A stretch of DNA of 5,201 nt from Schleiferiaceae bacterium (GTDB lineage: Bacteria; Bacteroidota; Bacteroidia; Flavobacteriales; Schleiferiaceae), in contig JAURAE010000088.1 in assembly GCA_030829675.1 (NCBI GenBank), positions 1 through 5,201 of the forward strand, in the 5' to 3' direction. A program made the translations under genes and the position numbers. Positions 1-4,988 of this stretch are shown piece after piece (the stretch's first letter is position 1; every line of letters begins with the position of its first letter). The notes under the pieces are model-generated. The model made no database searches, had not been told where the DNA came from, and saw nothing but the letters and a program-made list of their open reading frames with translations.

Positions 1-40
1 TCTTACCTACGTTCGGTAAACCGACAATGCCACATTTCAT
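1..40 (-). CDS. ychF: Ribosome-binding ATPase YchF, N-terminal fragment (cut by window edge)
   Basis: Read on the minus strand from the ATG at 40-38, the sequence gives MKCGIVGLPNVGK and then leaves the window. This is the typical beginning of YchF/EngD-family proteins (Obg-related P-loop NTPases): the start runs directly into the Walker A motif G-L-P-N-V-G-K, residues 7-13. Members of the family bind ribosomes and usually prefer ATP to GTP; a role in translation or the stress response is known for the family and not visible here. Only 13 codons are present, so the call rests on one highly conserved motif at the correct distance from the start. It is transcribed away from the transketolase operon, from the promoter at 60-87. 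Other Obg-like GTPases usually have this motif further from the N terminus. Confidence 0.85.
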   Translation of the reverse strand, partial: MKCGIVGLPNVGK

Positions 41-59
41 AATTCGAGGATTAAGGGCG

Positions 60-87
60 CAAAGATAGTCCGATTCTTTGTTAGCAA
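60..87 (-). promoter_or_regulatory. Bacteroidota-type promoter for ychF
   Basis: On the minus strand TATCTTTG (67-60) matches the Bacteroidota -7 consensus TAnnTTTG at every fixed position. A TTG (87-85) lies 17 bases upstream, within the 17-23 spacing known for flavobacterial promoters. The box ends 19 bases before the ychF ATG, giving a predicted leader of roughly 10-15 bases. The leader has no clear Shine-Dalgarno sequence, as is normal in this phylum. Confidence 0.7.
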
Positions 88-131
88 CGTGTGTATATAT
101 GGTCAATCAAAAAAATTACCCCACGGGCAAC

Positions 132-152
132 ATACCTTATTTTTGAAGGTAT
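132..152. repeat. Perfect inverted repeat overlapping the transketolase promoter
   Basis: ATACCTT (132-138) and AAGGTAT (146-152) are exact reverse complements separated by the 7 bases ATTTTTG. The element covers the putative -7 box and ends 19 bases before the transketolase ATG. It could be an operator for a dimeric DNA-binding protein. If transcription starts further upstream, it could instead form a small RNA hairpin in the leader. The symmetry is seen directly; the function is inference. Confidence 0.45.
138..145 (+). promoter_or_regulatory. Candidate -7 promoter box for the transketolase operon
   Basis: TATTTTTG matches the Bacteroidota consensus TAnnTTTG at all six fixed positions and lies 26 bases before the ATG at 172. 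The upstream element is poor: the best candidate is TTA at 116-118, 19 bases before the box, in place of TTG. A second, weaker box, TATATATG (94-101, five of six positions), is also possible. The region is AT-rich, so a chance match cannot be excluded. Confidence 0.4.
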
Positions 153-171
153 AAGAAATAACACTTTTCAC

Positions 172-1017
172 ATGTCAGCACAAGACCTACAAGCTGTTGT
201 ATCACAAGTCCGCAGAGATATCGTTCGAATGGTTCACGCCGTAAATTCTGGACACCCTGGAGGCTCTCTTGGATGTACCGAATTCCTCGTCGCCCTGTAC
301 TTCGAACAGATGAACCACAATGCTAAATCCTTTTCAATGGACGGCGTAGGTGAGGATCTATTCTTCCTTTCAAATGGACATATATCTCCGGTCATCTACA
401 GTGTGTTGGCACGCGCCGGATACTTCCCCGTGGAAGAATTGGCCACCTTCAGAAAAATCAATACTCGCCTTCAAGGACACCCGACTACACATGATAACCT
501 GCCTGGGATACGCATTGCTTCGGGTTCTCTAGGACAAGGCATGAGTGTAGCTATCGGTGCTGCCGAGGCGAAAAAACTCAACAAGGACAATAGAATCGTA
601 TACACCCTTCATGGCGACGGTGAGTTGCAAGAAGGACAGATTTGGGAAGCGGCGATGTATGCCTCTGCCAAGAAGGTAGATAACCTGATCTGTACGGTGG
701 ATGTGAACGAAAAGCAAATCGACGGTTCTACCGACGAGGTATTGGCTATGGGTTCACTGCGCGCAAAATTCGAAGCATTCGGATGGCATGTACTATCGAT
801 CGAACAAGGCAATGATTTGAATGCTATTCTTGCCACATTGACGGAAGCGAAAGCTGCCACGGGCCAAGGCAAACCGATCTGTATCCTAATGCACACAGAA
901 ATGGGCAACGGGGTGGACTTCATGATGGGCACTCACAAATGGCACGGTGTAGCGCCAAACGACGAACAATTGGCCAGTGCTCTTGCTCAAAACGCTGAAA
1001 CCCTAGGCGATTACTAA
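172..1017 (+). CDS. tkt: Transketolase, N-terminal (TPP pyrophosphate-binding) subunit
   Basis: This is the N-terminal half of transketolase, which moves two-carbon units between sugar phosphates in the non-oxidative pentose phosphate pathway in the cytoplasm. The 281-residue protein carries the early SGHPGGSLG segment (residues 26-34), FFLSNGHISP (64-73), the ASGSLGQG motif (117-123 region) and the TPP/Mg motif: GDG at 148-150, then 28 residues to N179. It stops after the conserved MMGTHKWHG...LGDY end, so it is a natural half-protein and not a truncation. The partner half is at 2406-3362. An upstream GTG at 91 would add 27 residues with no family resemblance; the ATG at 172 gives the usual start just before QVRRDIVRMVH. 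The stop codon touches the start of the vWA gene, which suggests translational coupling. Confidence 0.95.
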   Translation: MSAQDLQAVVSQVRRDIVRMVHAVNSGHPGGSLGCTEFLVALYFEQMNHNAKSFSMDGVGEDLFFLSNGHISPVIYSVLARAGYFPVEELATFRKINTRLQGHPTTHDNLPGIRIASGSLGQGMSVAIGAAEAKKLNKDNRIVYTLHGDGELQEGQIWEAAMYASAKKVDNLICTVDVNEKQIDGSTDEVLAMGSLRAKFEAFGWHVLSIEQGNDLNAILATLTEAKAATGQGKPICILMHTEMGNGVDFMMGTHKWHGVAPNDEQLASALAQNAETLGDY

Positions 1018-2403
1018 ATGCTGTATCGCTTCGCCGCCATACTATTCTTCTTTTGCGCTTCGGCTCAACTTTGGTCTCAGACCAAGCCCGAAGCCGAACC
1101 AGAACCGTTGACGAGAATTCTATTCGTGTTCGACGGCTCACAGAGTATGTATGGCCGTTGGGAAAGCGGAACAAAAATTCAGGTAGCACAACGATTGATG
1201 GGCCAAATGCTCGATTCATTACAGGGCATTCAGAGTGATGGGAATTTCCAATTAGCCCTTCGCGTCTATGGCCACCAAAAGCCAGTGCCGCCTCAAGATT
1301 GTTCCGATACCAAACTTGAAGTCCCCTTCGGCACCGGTAACATTTATAAAATCAAACGCGTGCTTCGCGCCATCAATCCTATGGGGACCACCCCTATCGC
1401 AGGATCTTTAATGAAAGCCGCCGATGATTTCCCGCCCTGTGCCAACTGCCGCAACATCATCATCCTCATCACCGACGGTGTAGAAGCCTGTGACGGCGAT
1501 CCTTGTATCGTCAGCCAACGCCTGCAAAAGCAAGGCATCATCCTTAAGCCCTTTGTGATCGGCATCGGAATGGACGAAAACTTTAAGGAGAGCTTCGAAT
1601 GTGTAGGCACCTACTTCGATGCTGCCGACGAAAACACCTTCAAGAACGTATTGGGAGTGGTCATATCACAGGCATTGGACAACACCACGGCCCAAATCAA
1701 CTTGCTCGACATCAACGGCAAACCGACCGAGACGAACGTGCCGATCATTCTCTACGACCACACCTCTCAAAAGGTGAAGAAGAGTTTCGTGCACACCTTG
1801 AACTACAAAGGACAACCGGACACCTTAGTACTGGACCCACTAGTGGTGTACGATATGGAGGTGCATACGGTACCGCCTGTTCGTGTGGACAGCATCACGA
1901 TCTACCCGGGTACTCACACCCACATCGGCGCCTCCACTCCACAAGGTCAGCTCGACCTGCGCGCGAACACTCGTCAGAACACAAGCATTTCGTGCATCAT
2001 CAAGCCGCACGGAAAAAATGAAATCTTGCATGTGCAGGAGTTTGGGACTACACAACGCTACATCAGCGGCACCTATGATTTGGAAATCCTAACCCTTCCA
2101 CGCATTATTCAAAGCGGCGTTAATATAGATGCCAGTGCGACCACCACGATCGCCATACCTCCACCCGGGATGGTGACCCTGCAAACAGGGACCAGTGGCT
2201 ACGGTTCGATTTTCGTGCAACGCGAAGATGGATACCAATGGGTGACCGACCTCAGCGAGAGTAGTGAACGCCAAGTGTTCCAGCTACAACCGGGGCAATA
2301 TCTTGTCGTGTTCCGCAGCAAATTCGCCCAGGAAACCGGCTACAGCAAAACGAAAGAATTTAGAGTCAGCTCAGGCTCTTCAACTATTGTGAAAATCAAC
2401 TAA
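1018..2403 (+). CDS. Secreted von Willebrand factor type A domain protein
   Basis: The 461-residue protein starts with a Sec signal peptide (basic residue R4, hydrophobic core 6-14, likely cleavage after the ASA at 14-16 or shortly beyond), so it should act in the periplasm or outside the cell. There is no lipobox. A vWA domain covers about residues 31-220 with a complete metal-binding MIDAS: D39-G-S41-Q-S43, T125 in GTTPIAGSL, and D153 in ITDG. Conserved-looking cysteines (C95, C158, C163, C195) and an extra CANC (141-144) suggest disulfides. Residues 226-461 are beta-rich and form about three degenerate modules. It resembles bacterial vWA proteins with the SMxGxW and GDCSD-like motifs; their function is mostly unknown, and ligand or protein binding is the safest guess. 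The ATG directly follows the transketolase stop (TAAATG), and the signal peptide fixes this start. There is no evidence of a catalytic role. Confidence 0.9.
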   Translation: MLYRFAAILFFFCASAQLWSQTKPEAEPEPLTRILFVFDGSQSMYGRWESGTKIQVAQRLMGQMLDSLQGIQSDGNFQLALRVYGHQKPVPPQDCSDTKLEVPFGTGNIYKIKRVLRAINPMGTTPIAGSLMKAADDFPPCANCRNIIILITDGVEACDGDPCIVSQRLQKQGIILKPFVIGIGMDENFKESFECVGTYFDAADENTFKNVLGVVISQALDNTTAQINLLDINGKPTETNVPIILYDHTSQKVKKSFVHTLNYKGQPDTLVLDPLVVYDMEVHTVPPVRVDSITIYPGTHTHIGASTPQGQLDLRANTRQNTSISCIIKPHGKNEILHVQEFGTTQRYISGTYDLEILTLPRIIQSGVNIDASATTTIAIPPPGMVTLQTGTSGYGSIFVQREDGYQWVTDLSESSERQVFQLQPGQYLVVFRSKFAQETGYSKTKEFRVSSGSSTIVKIN

Positions 2404-2405
2404 GA

Positions 2406-3362
2406 ATGAAAAAGTACACCAACACAGGCAACAAGGACACGCGTTCGGGATTCGGCGCTGGATTGCAAGAATTGGGCAATGAGAACGAAAATGTGGTGGC
2501 ACTGTGTGCCGACCTCACCGGTTCCTTGAAAATGAATGCCTTCGCAGATGAGCACCCGGAAAGATTCTTCCAGGTAGGTATTGCCGAAGCCAATATGATG
2601 GGAATCGCTGCAGGTATGACCATCGGCGGGAAGATTCCGTTTACCGGAACCTTCGCAAACTTCTCTACAGGCCGTGTGTACGACCAAATCCGTCAAAGCA
2701 TAGCATATTCCGGCAAGAATGTAAAGATCTGTGCTTCGCACGCAGGACTTACCCTTGGGGAAGACGGTGCGACGCACCAAATCTTGGAAGATATTGGCTT
2801 GATGAAAATGTTGCCGCACATGGTCGTGATCAATCCTTGTGATTACAACCAAACCAAGGCAGCTACCAAAGCTATTGCGGCATACGAAGGACCTGTGTAC
2901 TTGCGTTTCGGACGCCCTTCTGTAGCAAACTTCACCCCTGCCGATGGGGCTGGGTTCACCATTGGAAAAGCGGATGTTTTGACCGAAGGATCTGATGTGA
3001 CGATCGTTGCGACGGGTCATTTGGTATGGGAAGCTATTCAAGCGGCCGAAGCACTCGAAGCTCAAGGCATCAGCGCAGAAGTCATCAACATGCACACCAT
3101 TAAGCCACTTGATGAGGCTGCAATTCTCGCTTCAGTGGGCAAGACTGGCTGTGTTGTGACAGCAGAAGAGCACAACCGCTATGGCGGCTTAGGTGAAAGT
3201 GTTGCTCAAGTGTTGACCACCAACCATCCTGCTCCTCAGGAGTTCGTAGCGGTGAATGATAGCTTTGGAGAAAGCGGTACCCCGGCGCAACTCATGGAGA
3301 AGTACGGACTGAATGCCGCAGCTATTGAGGCGGCAGCCAAAAAAGTAATGGGCCGTAAATAA
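2406..3362 (+). CDS. tkt: Transketolase, C-terminal (pyrimidine-binding) subunit
   Basis: This 318-residue protein supplies the pyrimidine-binding and C-terminal domains that complete transketolase with the product of 172-1017. Visible landmarks are CADLTGS (34-40), the VGIAEANMMGIAAG segment (57-70) with E61 as the expected glutamate that activates the TPP aminopyrimidine, GLTLGEDGATHQ (114-125) and YLRFGRP (165-171). A C-terminal transketolase domain follows from about residue 186, with TAEEHNRYGGLGE (252-264) and the DSFGESGTP segment (285-293). The length is normal for a stand-alone C-terminal half. The ATG at 2406 lies 2 bases after the stop of the vWA gene, so the three genes are probably one transcript with coupled translation. 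DXS and pyruvate dehydrogenase E1 beta share the fold, but the neighbouring N-terminal half settles the assignment. Confidence 0.94.
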   Translation: MKKYTNTGNKDTRSGFGAGLQELGNENENVVALCADLTGSLKMNAFADEHPERFFQVGIAEANMMGIAAGMTIGGKIPFTGTFANFSTGRVYDQIRQSIAYSGKNVKICASHAGLTLGEDGATHQILEDIGLMKMLPHMVVINPCDYNQTKAATKAIAAYEGPVYLRFGRPSVANFTPADGAGFTIGKADVLTEGSDVTIVATGHLVWEAIQAAEALEAQGISAEVINMHTIKPLDEAAILASVGKTGCVVTAEEHNRYGGLGESVAQVLTTNHPAPQEFVAVNDSFGESGTPAQLMEKYGLNAAAIEAAAKKVMGRK

Positions 3363-3399
3363 TCGATTAAACCTTTTGTACCTTCTTATCATCTAAGAA

Positions 3400-3945
3400 A
3401 TGATGGAGGCACAAAAAGACATTCAAAGCCTCCTGTTGCGCCAGCAATGGGAGGCTTCTTTTTATCAAATTGTAGAGCAGTTCAGCGAACGGCTCTATCA
3501 ATGCGCTTTCGGTATTCTAGGAAATCACGACGATGCCAACGACGCGGTACAAGAAGCCTTCATCAGTATTTGGAAAAACCTCCACAAATTTGAGGGTAAG
3601 AGTGCTATTTTCTCTTGGTGTTATGCCATTGTGCGCAACCAAAGTTTGTCGGAACTGCGCAAACGTGGGAATAGGTACATGGAAGATGTGGAGGCGCAAG
3701 TAGATTTGAAAGATGTGACGGCGCTGCGTTGGACGGCGGAAGAGATCGAGGACCAATTGGCCCATGCCCTCTCCCTACTTCCAGACAAACAGCGCATGGT
3801 CTTTGAACTCCGCTATTATCAGGACATGCCGTACGATGCGATGGCCAAACTCACCCAAACATCCGTAGGTGCTTTGAAAGCGAGTTACCATCATGCCAAG
3901 GAAAAAATTGGCCACCAAATAACCCAAGCATTAAACCTTCCGTAA
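3400..3945 (+). CDS. ECF-type RNA polymerase sigma factor
   Basis: This 181-residue protein has the two-domain layout of extracytoplasmic function sigma factors. Region 2 spans about residues 23-92, with DDANDAVQEAFISIWKNL (44-61) and an FSWCYAIVRNQ segment (71-81) that would bind the -10 element and core polymerase. After a short linker, region 4 spans about 117-172, with LPDKQRMVFELRYY (127-140) and a helix-turn-helix around MPYDAMAKLTQTSVGALKAS (143-162). Start codons at 3400 and 3403 are both possible; no other Met occurs before M94, too late for region 2. The gene begins 37 bases after the transketolase operon with no terminator between. Its first codons contain a strong terminator-like hairpin (3426-3463). 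It is followed by a membrane protein and a secreted protein that probably control it. The target genes cannot be read from the window. Confidence 0.93.
   Translation: MMEAQKDIQSLLLRQQWEASFYQIVEQFSERLYQCAFGILGNHDDANDAVQEAFISIWKNLHKFEGKSAIFSWCYAIVRNQSLSELRKRGNRYMEDVEAQVDLKDVTALRWTAEEIEDQLAHALSLLPDKQRMVFELRYYQDMPYDAMAKLTQTSVGALKASYHHAKEKIGHQITQALNLP
3405..3433 (+). promoter_or_regulatory. Possible antiterminator pairing at the start of the sigma gene
   Basis: GGAGGC (3405-3410) is complementary to GCCTCC (3428-3433), with 17 bases between. GCCTCC is also the core of the left arm of the hairpin at 3426-3457, whose right arm contains a second GGAGGC (3450-3455). The two pairings exclude each other, which is the layout of an attenuator. 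The upstream copy overlaps the second possible start codon (ATG at 3403-3405). The complementarity is seen; the switch is inference. Confidence 0.35.
3426..3463 (+). terminator. Terminator-like hairpin inside the 5' end of the sigma factor gene
   Basis: The arms 3426-3439 and 3444-3457 form a continuous 14-bp stem around a GCCA loop (3440-3443). It comprises eight Watson-Crick pairs (AAGCCTCC with GGAGGCTT), two G-U wobbles, then four Watson-Crick pairs (TTGC with GCAA). C and five T (3458-3463) follow directly. This is the form of an intrinsic terminator, but it lies in codons 9-22 of the sigma gene. It may terminate read-through from the transketolase operon or attenuate the sigma operon. 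Confidence 0.6.
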
Positions 3946-3965
3946 ACTTTTACATCTAACTATTA

Positions 3966-4343
3966 ATGAAAACAACGCCAAAACATACGATGCCACCCGG
4001 CTACCATGATGCACTCAAAGCTGCGCTCCATGGCATTCCCGAGGCCCATCCTGTGAACCGGAACACGGTAAGGCCTCGTGTCCGCCCCGTGGTATCCTTG
4101 TGGCGCTATGCTGCCGTTGGTGTTGCTGCAAGCTTGGCTTTGCTCTTCTTTTTCAACACGGCGTCCTCTGACCCAGCGCTTTCGGAGATCACCGCCCTTG
4201 AATTGTACGAGCTCGGCTACGTAGGCGTGGAGGATATTATGGACTATACTGAGCCTGATTCCCTCCACTTCCTCGATGCGTCCATTGACGAAGACTTTTT
4301 GATGAATTATACCAACCCGAACGATTATTTATACCAGTTATGA
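3966..4343 (+). CDS. Small single-pass membrane protein, probable anti-sigma factor
   Basis: I do not recognise a named family in this 125-residue protein; the role is inferred from its form and position. Residues 1-47 are hydrophilic and end in a basic stretch (R32, R36, R38, R40, R47). One transmembrane helix covers about 48-63, and residues 64-125 are strongly acidic. By the positive-inside rule the N terminus is cytoplasmic and the acidic tail periplasmic. It starts 20 bases after the ECF sigma gene and its stop overlaps the next start. This arrangement is common in Bacteroidota, where the middle gene is presumed to hold the sigma factor at the membrane. It has no cysteine at all, so it is not a zinc-binding (ZAS) anti-sigma factor. 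The tail shows repeated acidic-aromatic motifs: VEDIMDY (88-94), DEDFLMNY (108-115) and NDYLYQL (119-125). Confidence 0.75.
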   Translation: MKTTPKHTMPPGYHDALKAALHGIPEAHPVNRNTVRPRVRPVVSLWRYAAVGVAASLALLFFFNTASSDPALSEITALELYELGYVGVEDIMDYTEPDSLHFLDASIDEDFLMNYTNPNDYLYQL

Positions 4344-4828
4344 AAAACAAAATCTTAACCCTATTGATGCTTGTCTCGACGGTGGCCGTAGCGCAGCCCG
4401 AAGGTCGCCCAGGTGATTTCGAAGAGAAGCGCGAAAAGATTGAAGCCATTAAAGTGGCATTCATTACCGAGCAAATCGACCTAAGTGTAGAAGAAAGCCA
4501 GAGCTTTTGGCCCGTGTACAATGAAATGTCAAATAAGGAGCATGCCTTGCGTAAAGCACAGCGTGATGCCTTTAGCGGACTGAAGGATTTCGAGAATACG
4601 AGTGATAAGGAGGTGGAGAAGGCCATTATGGAATTGGCCGATTTATCCGTAGAGATCGAAGAGCTGCGAAAAAGCTATTTGCCCAAATTCATCGACATCA
4701 TTGGCGCTAAGAAGACCGCGAAGCTGATGAAGGCTGAGAAAGAATTTGGCAAGCGCCTCATGGAGCGTATGAAAGGCGGTGATCGCCCGGACCGTGAAGG
4801 CCCCGGTGGACGCAGACCGATGCGCTAA
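4340..4828 (+). CDS. Secreted Spy/CpxP-like helical protein, likely envelope sensor of the ECF system
   Basis: The 162-residue protein has a clear signal peptide (K2, K4, hydrophobic 5-17, cleavage after AVA at 16-18), so the mature form should be periplasmic. The rest is almost wholly charged alpha-helix: IKVAFITEQIDLSVEESQSFWPVYNEM (37-63 region) resembles the helix and L-(S/T)-x-E-E turn of Spy/CpxP and CnrX-type sensors, followed by helices at about 64-83, 88-112 and 118-145. A basic, Gly/Arg/Pro-rich tail (146-162) ends the protein. Similar proteins next to ECF sigma genes in Flavobacteriia are often labelled sensor of ECF-type sigma factor. It may sense misfolded protein or metal outside the membrane and act on the membrane protein encoded just before it. 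Its ATG overlaps that gene's stop as ATGA (4340-4343). The ligand is unknown. Confidence 0.8.
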   Translation: MKNKILTLLMLVSTVAVAQPEGRPGDFEEKREKIEAIKVAFITEQIDLSVEESQSFWPVYNEMSNKEHALRKAQRDAFSGLKDFENTSDKEVEKAIMELADLSVEIEELRKSYLPKFIDIIGAKKTAKLMKAEKEFGKRLMERMKGGDRPDREGPGGRRPMR

Positions 4829-4854
4829 CATGACCTAAACCTCCCAACTATAGT

Positions 4855-4879
4855 AAACCACGTCTCGGGGTGGTTTTTT
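4855..4879 (+). terminator. Rho-independent terminator of the sigma-factor operon
   Basis: AAACCAC (4855-4861) pairs perfectly with GTGGTTT (4870-4876) around the 8-base loop GTCTCGGG, and the T-run continues to 4879 (six T in a row from 4874). It begins 26 bases after the stop codon of the Spy/CpxP-like gene. On the opposite strand no good T-run follows, so it is one-directional. Confidence 0.8.
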
Positions 4880-4947
4880 ATGCTCTCTAGTAACGCATCG
4901 AACAGAGATTTGAGTTAGGTCAATCCGCCAGAAAACCTGTCCGTTTC

Positions 4948-4960
4948 TTTTGACTCAAAA
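4948..4960. repeat. 13-bp palindrome upstream of the aminotransferase gene
   Basis: TTTTGACTCAAAA is a perfect palindrome with one central base: TTTTGA and TCAAAA are reverse complements. It ends 16 bases before the -7-like box at 4977 and so sits in the -30 to -45 zone of the predicted promoter. A related, looser element, TTGA-N6-TCAA, lies at 4910-4923. An operator is possible, though AT-rich symmetry can also arise by chance. Confidence 0.35.
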
Positions 4961-4976
4961 TTGGCACGCCCTTCCC

Positions 4977-4984
4977 TATCTTCG
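4977..4984 (+). promoter_or_regulatory. -7 promoter box directly before the aminotransferase ATG
   Basis: TATCTTCG matches TAnnTTTG at five of six fixed positions and is followed by only CAAC before the ATG at 4989. A start site a few bases after the box would fall at or next to the start codon, giving a leaderless or almost leaderless mRNA. The upstream element is not ideal: TTG occurs 13 bases (4961-4963) and TTTTG 24 bases (4948-4952) before the box, outside the usual 17-23. Confidence 0.5.
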
Positions 4985-4988
4985 CAAC

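Noticed and set aside
91..171. GTG start at 91 for a longer transketolase N-terminal subunit
   Set aside because: The extra 27 residues do not resemble the family, and the region holds the likely promoter and inverted repeat. The ATG at 172 gives the usual N terminus.
706..717. Glu instead of the more usual Gly after N179 in the TPP motif of the transketolase N-terminal half
   Set aside because: This position varies in transketolases (for example Lys in yeast) and the metal-binding Asp and Asn are intact, so loss of activity is not indicated.
1599..2021. Open frame of 140 codons on the plus strand within the vWA gene
   Set aside because: It is out of frame inside a gene with clear domain features, and its Arg/His-rich product shows no motif.
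2400..3095. Open frame of 231 codons on the minus strand opposite the transketolase C-terminal gene
   Set aside because: It lies wholly antisense to a confidently identified gene, has no recognisable motif and is rich in Cys and His as shadow frames often are. Its length follows from the codon use of the real gene.
3371..3386. Promoter-like boxes before the sigma gene (ACCTTTTG at 3371, TACCTTCT at 3379)
   Set aside because: Each matches only four of the six fixed positions of TAnnTTTG, and no TTG lies at the expected distance upstream. A promoter here is possible but not supported.
3388..3404. Hairpin ATCAT-N7-ATGAT around the sigma start codon
   Set aside because: A 5-bp AT-rich stem is too weak and too likely by chance to call, especially beside the far stronger hairpin at 3426-3457.
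3942..3953. Inverted repeat GTAAA-CT-TTTAC at the end of the sigma gene
   Set aside because: It is short and AT-rich, with no T-run or promoter context, so it is expected by chance.
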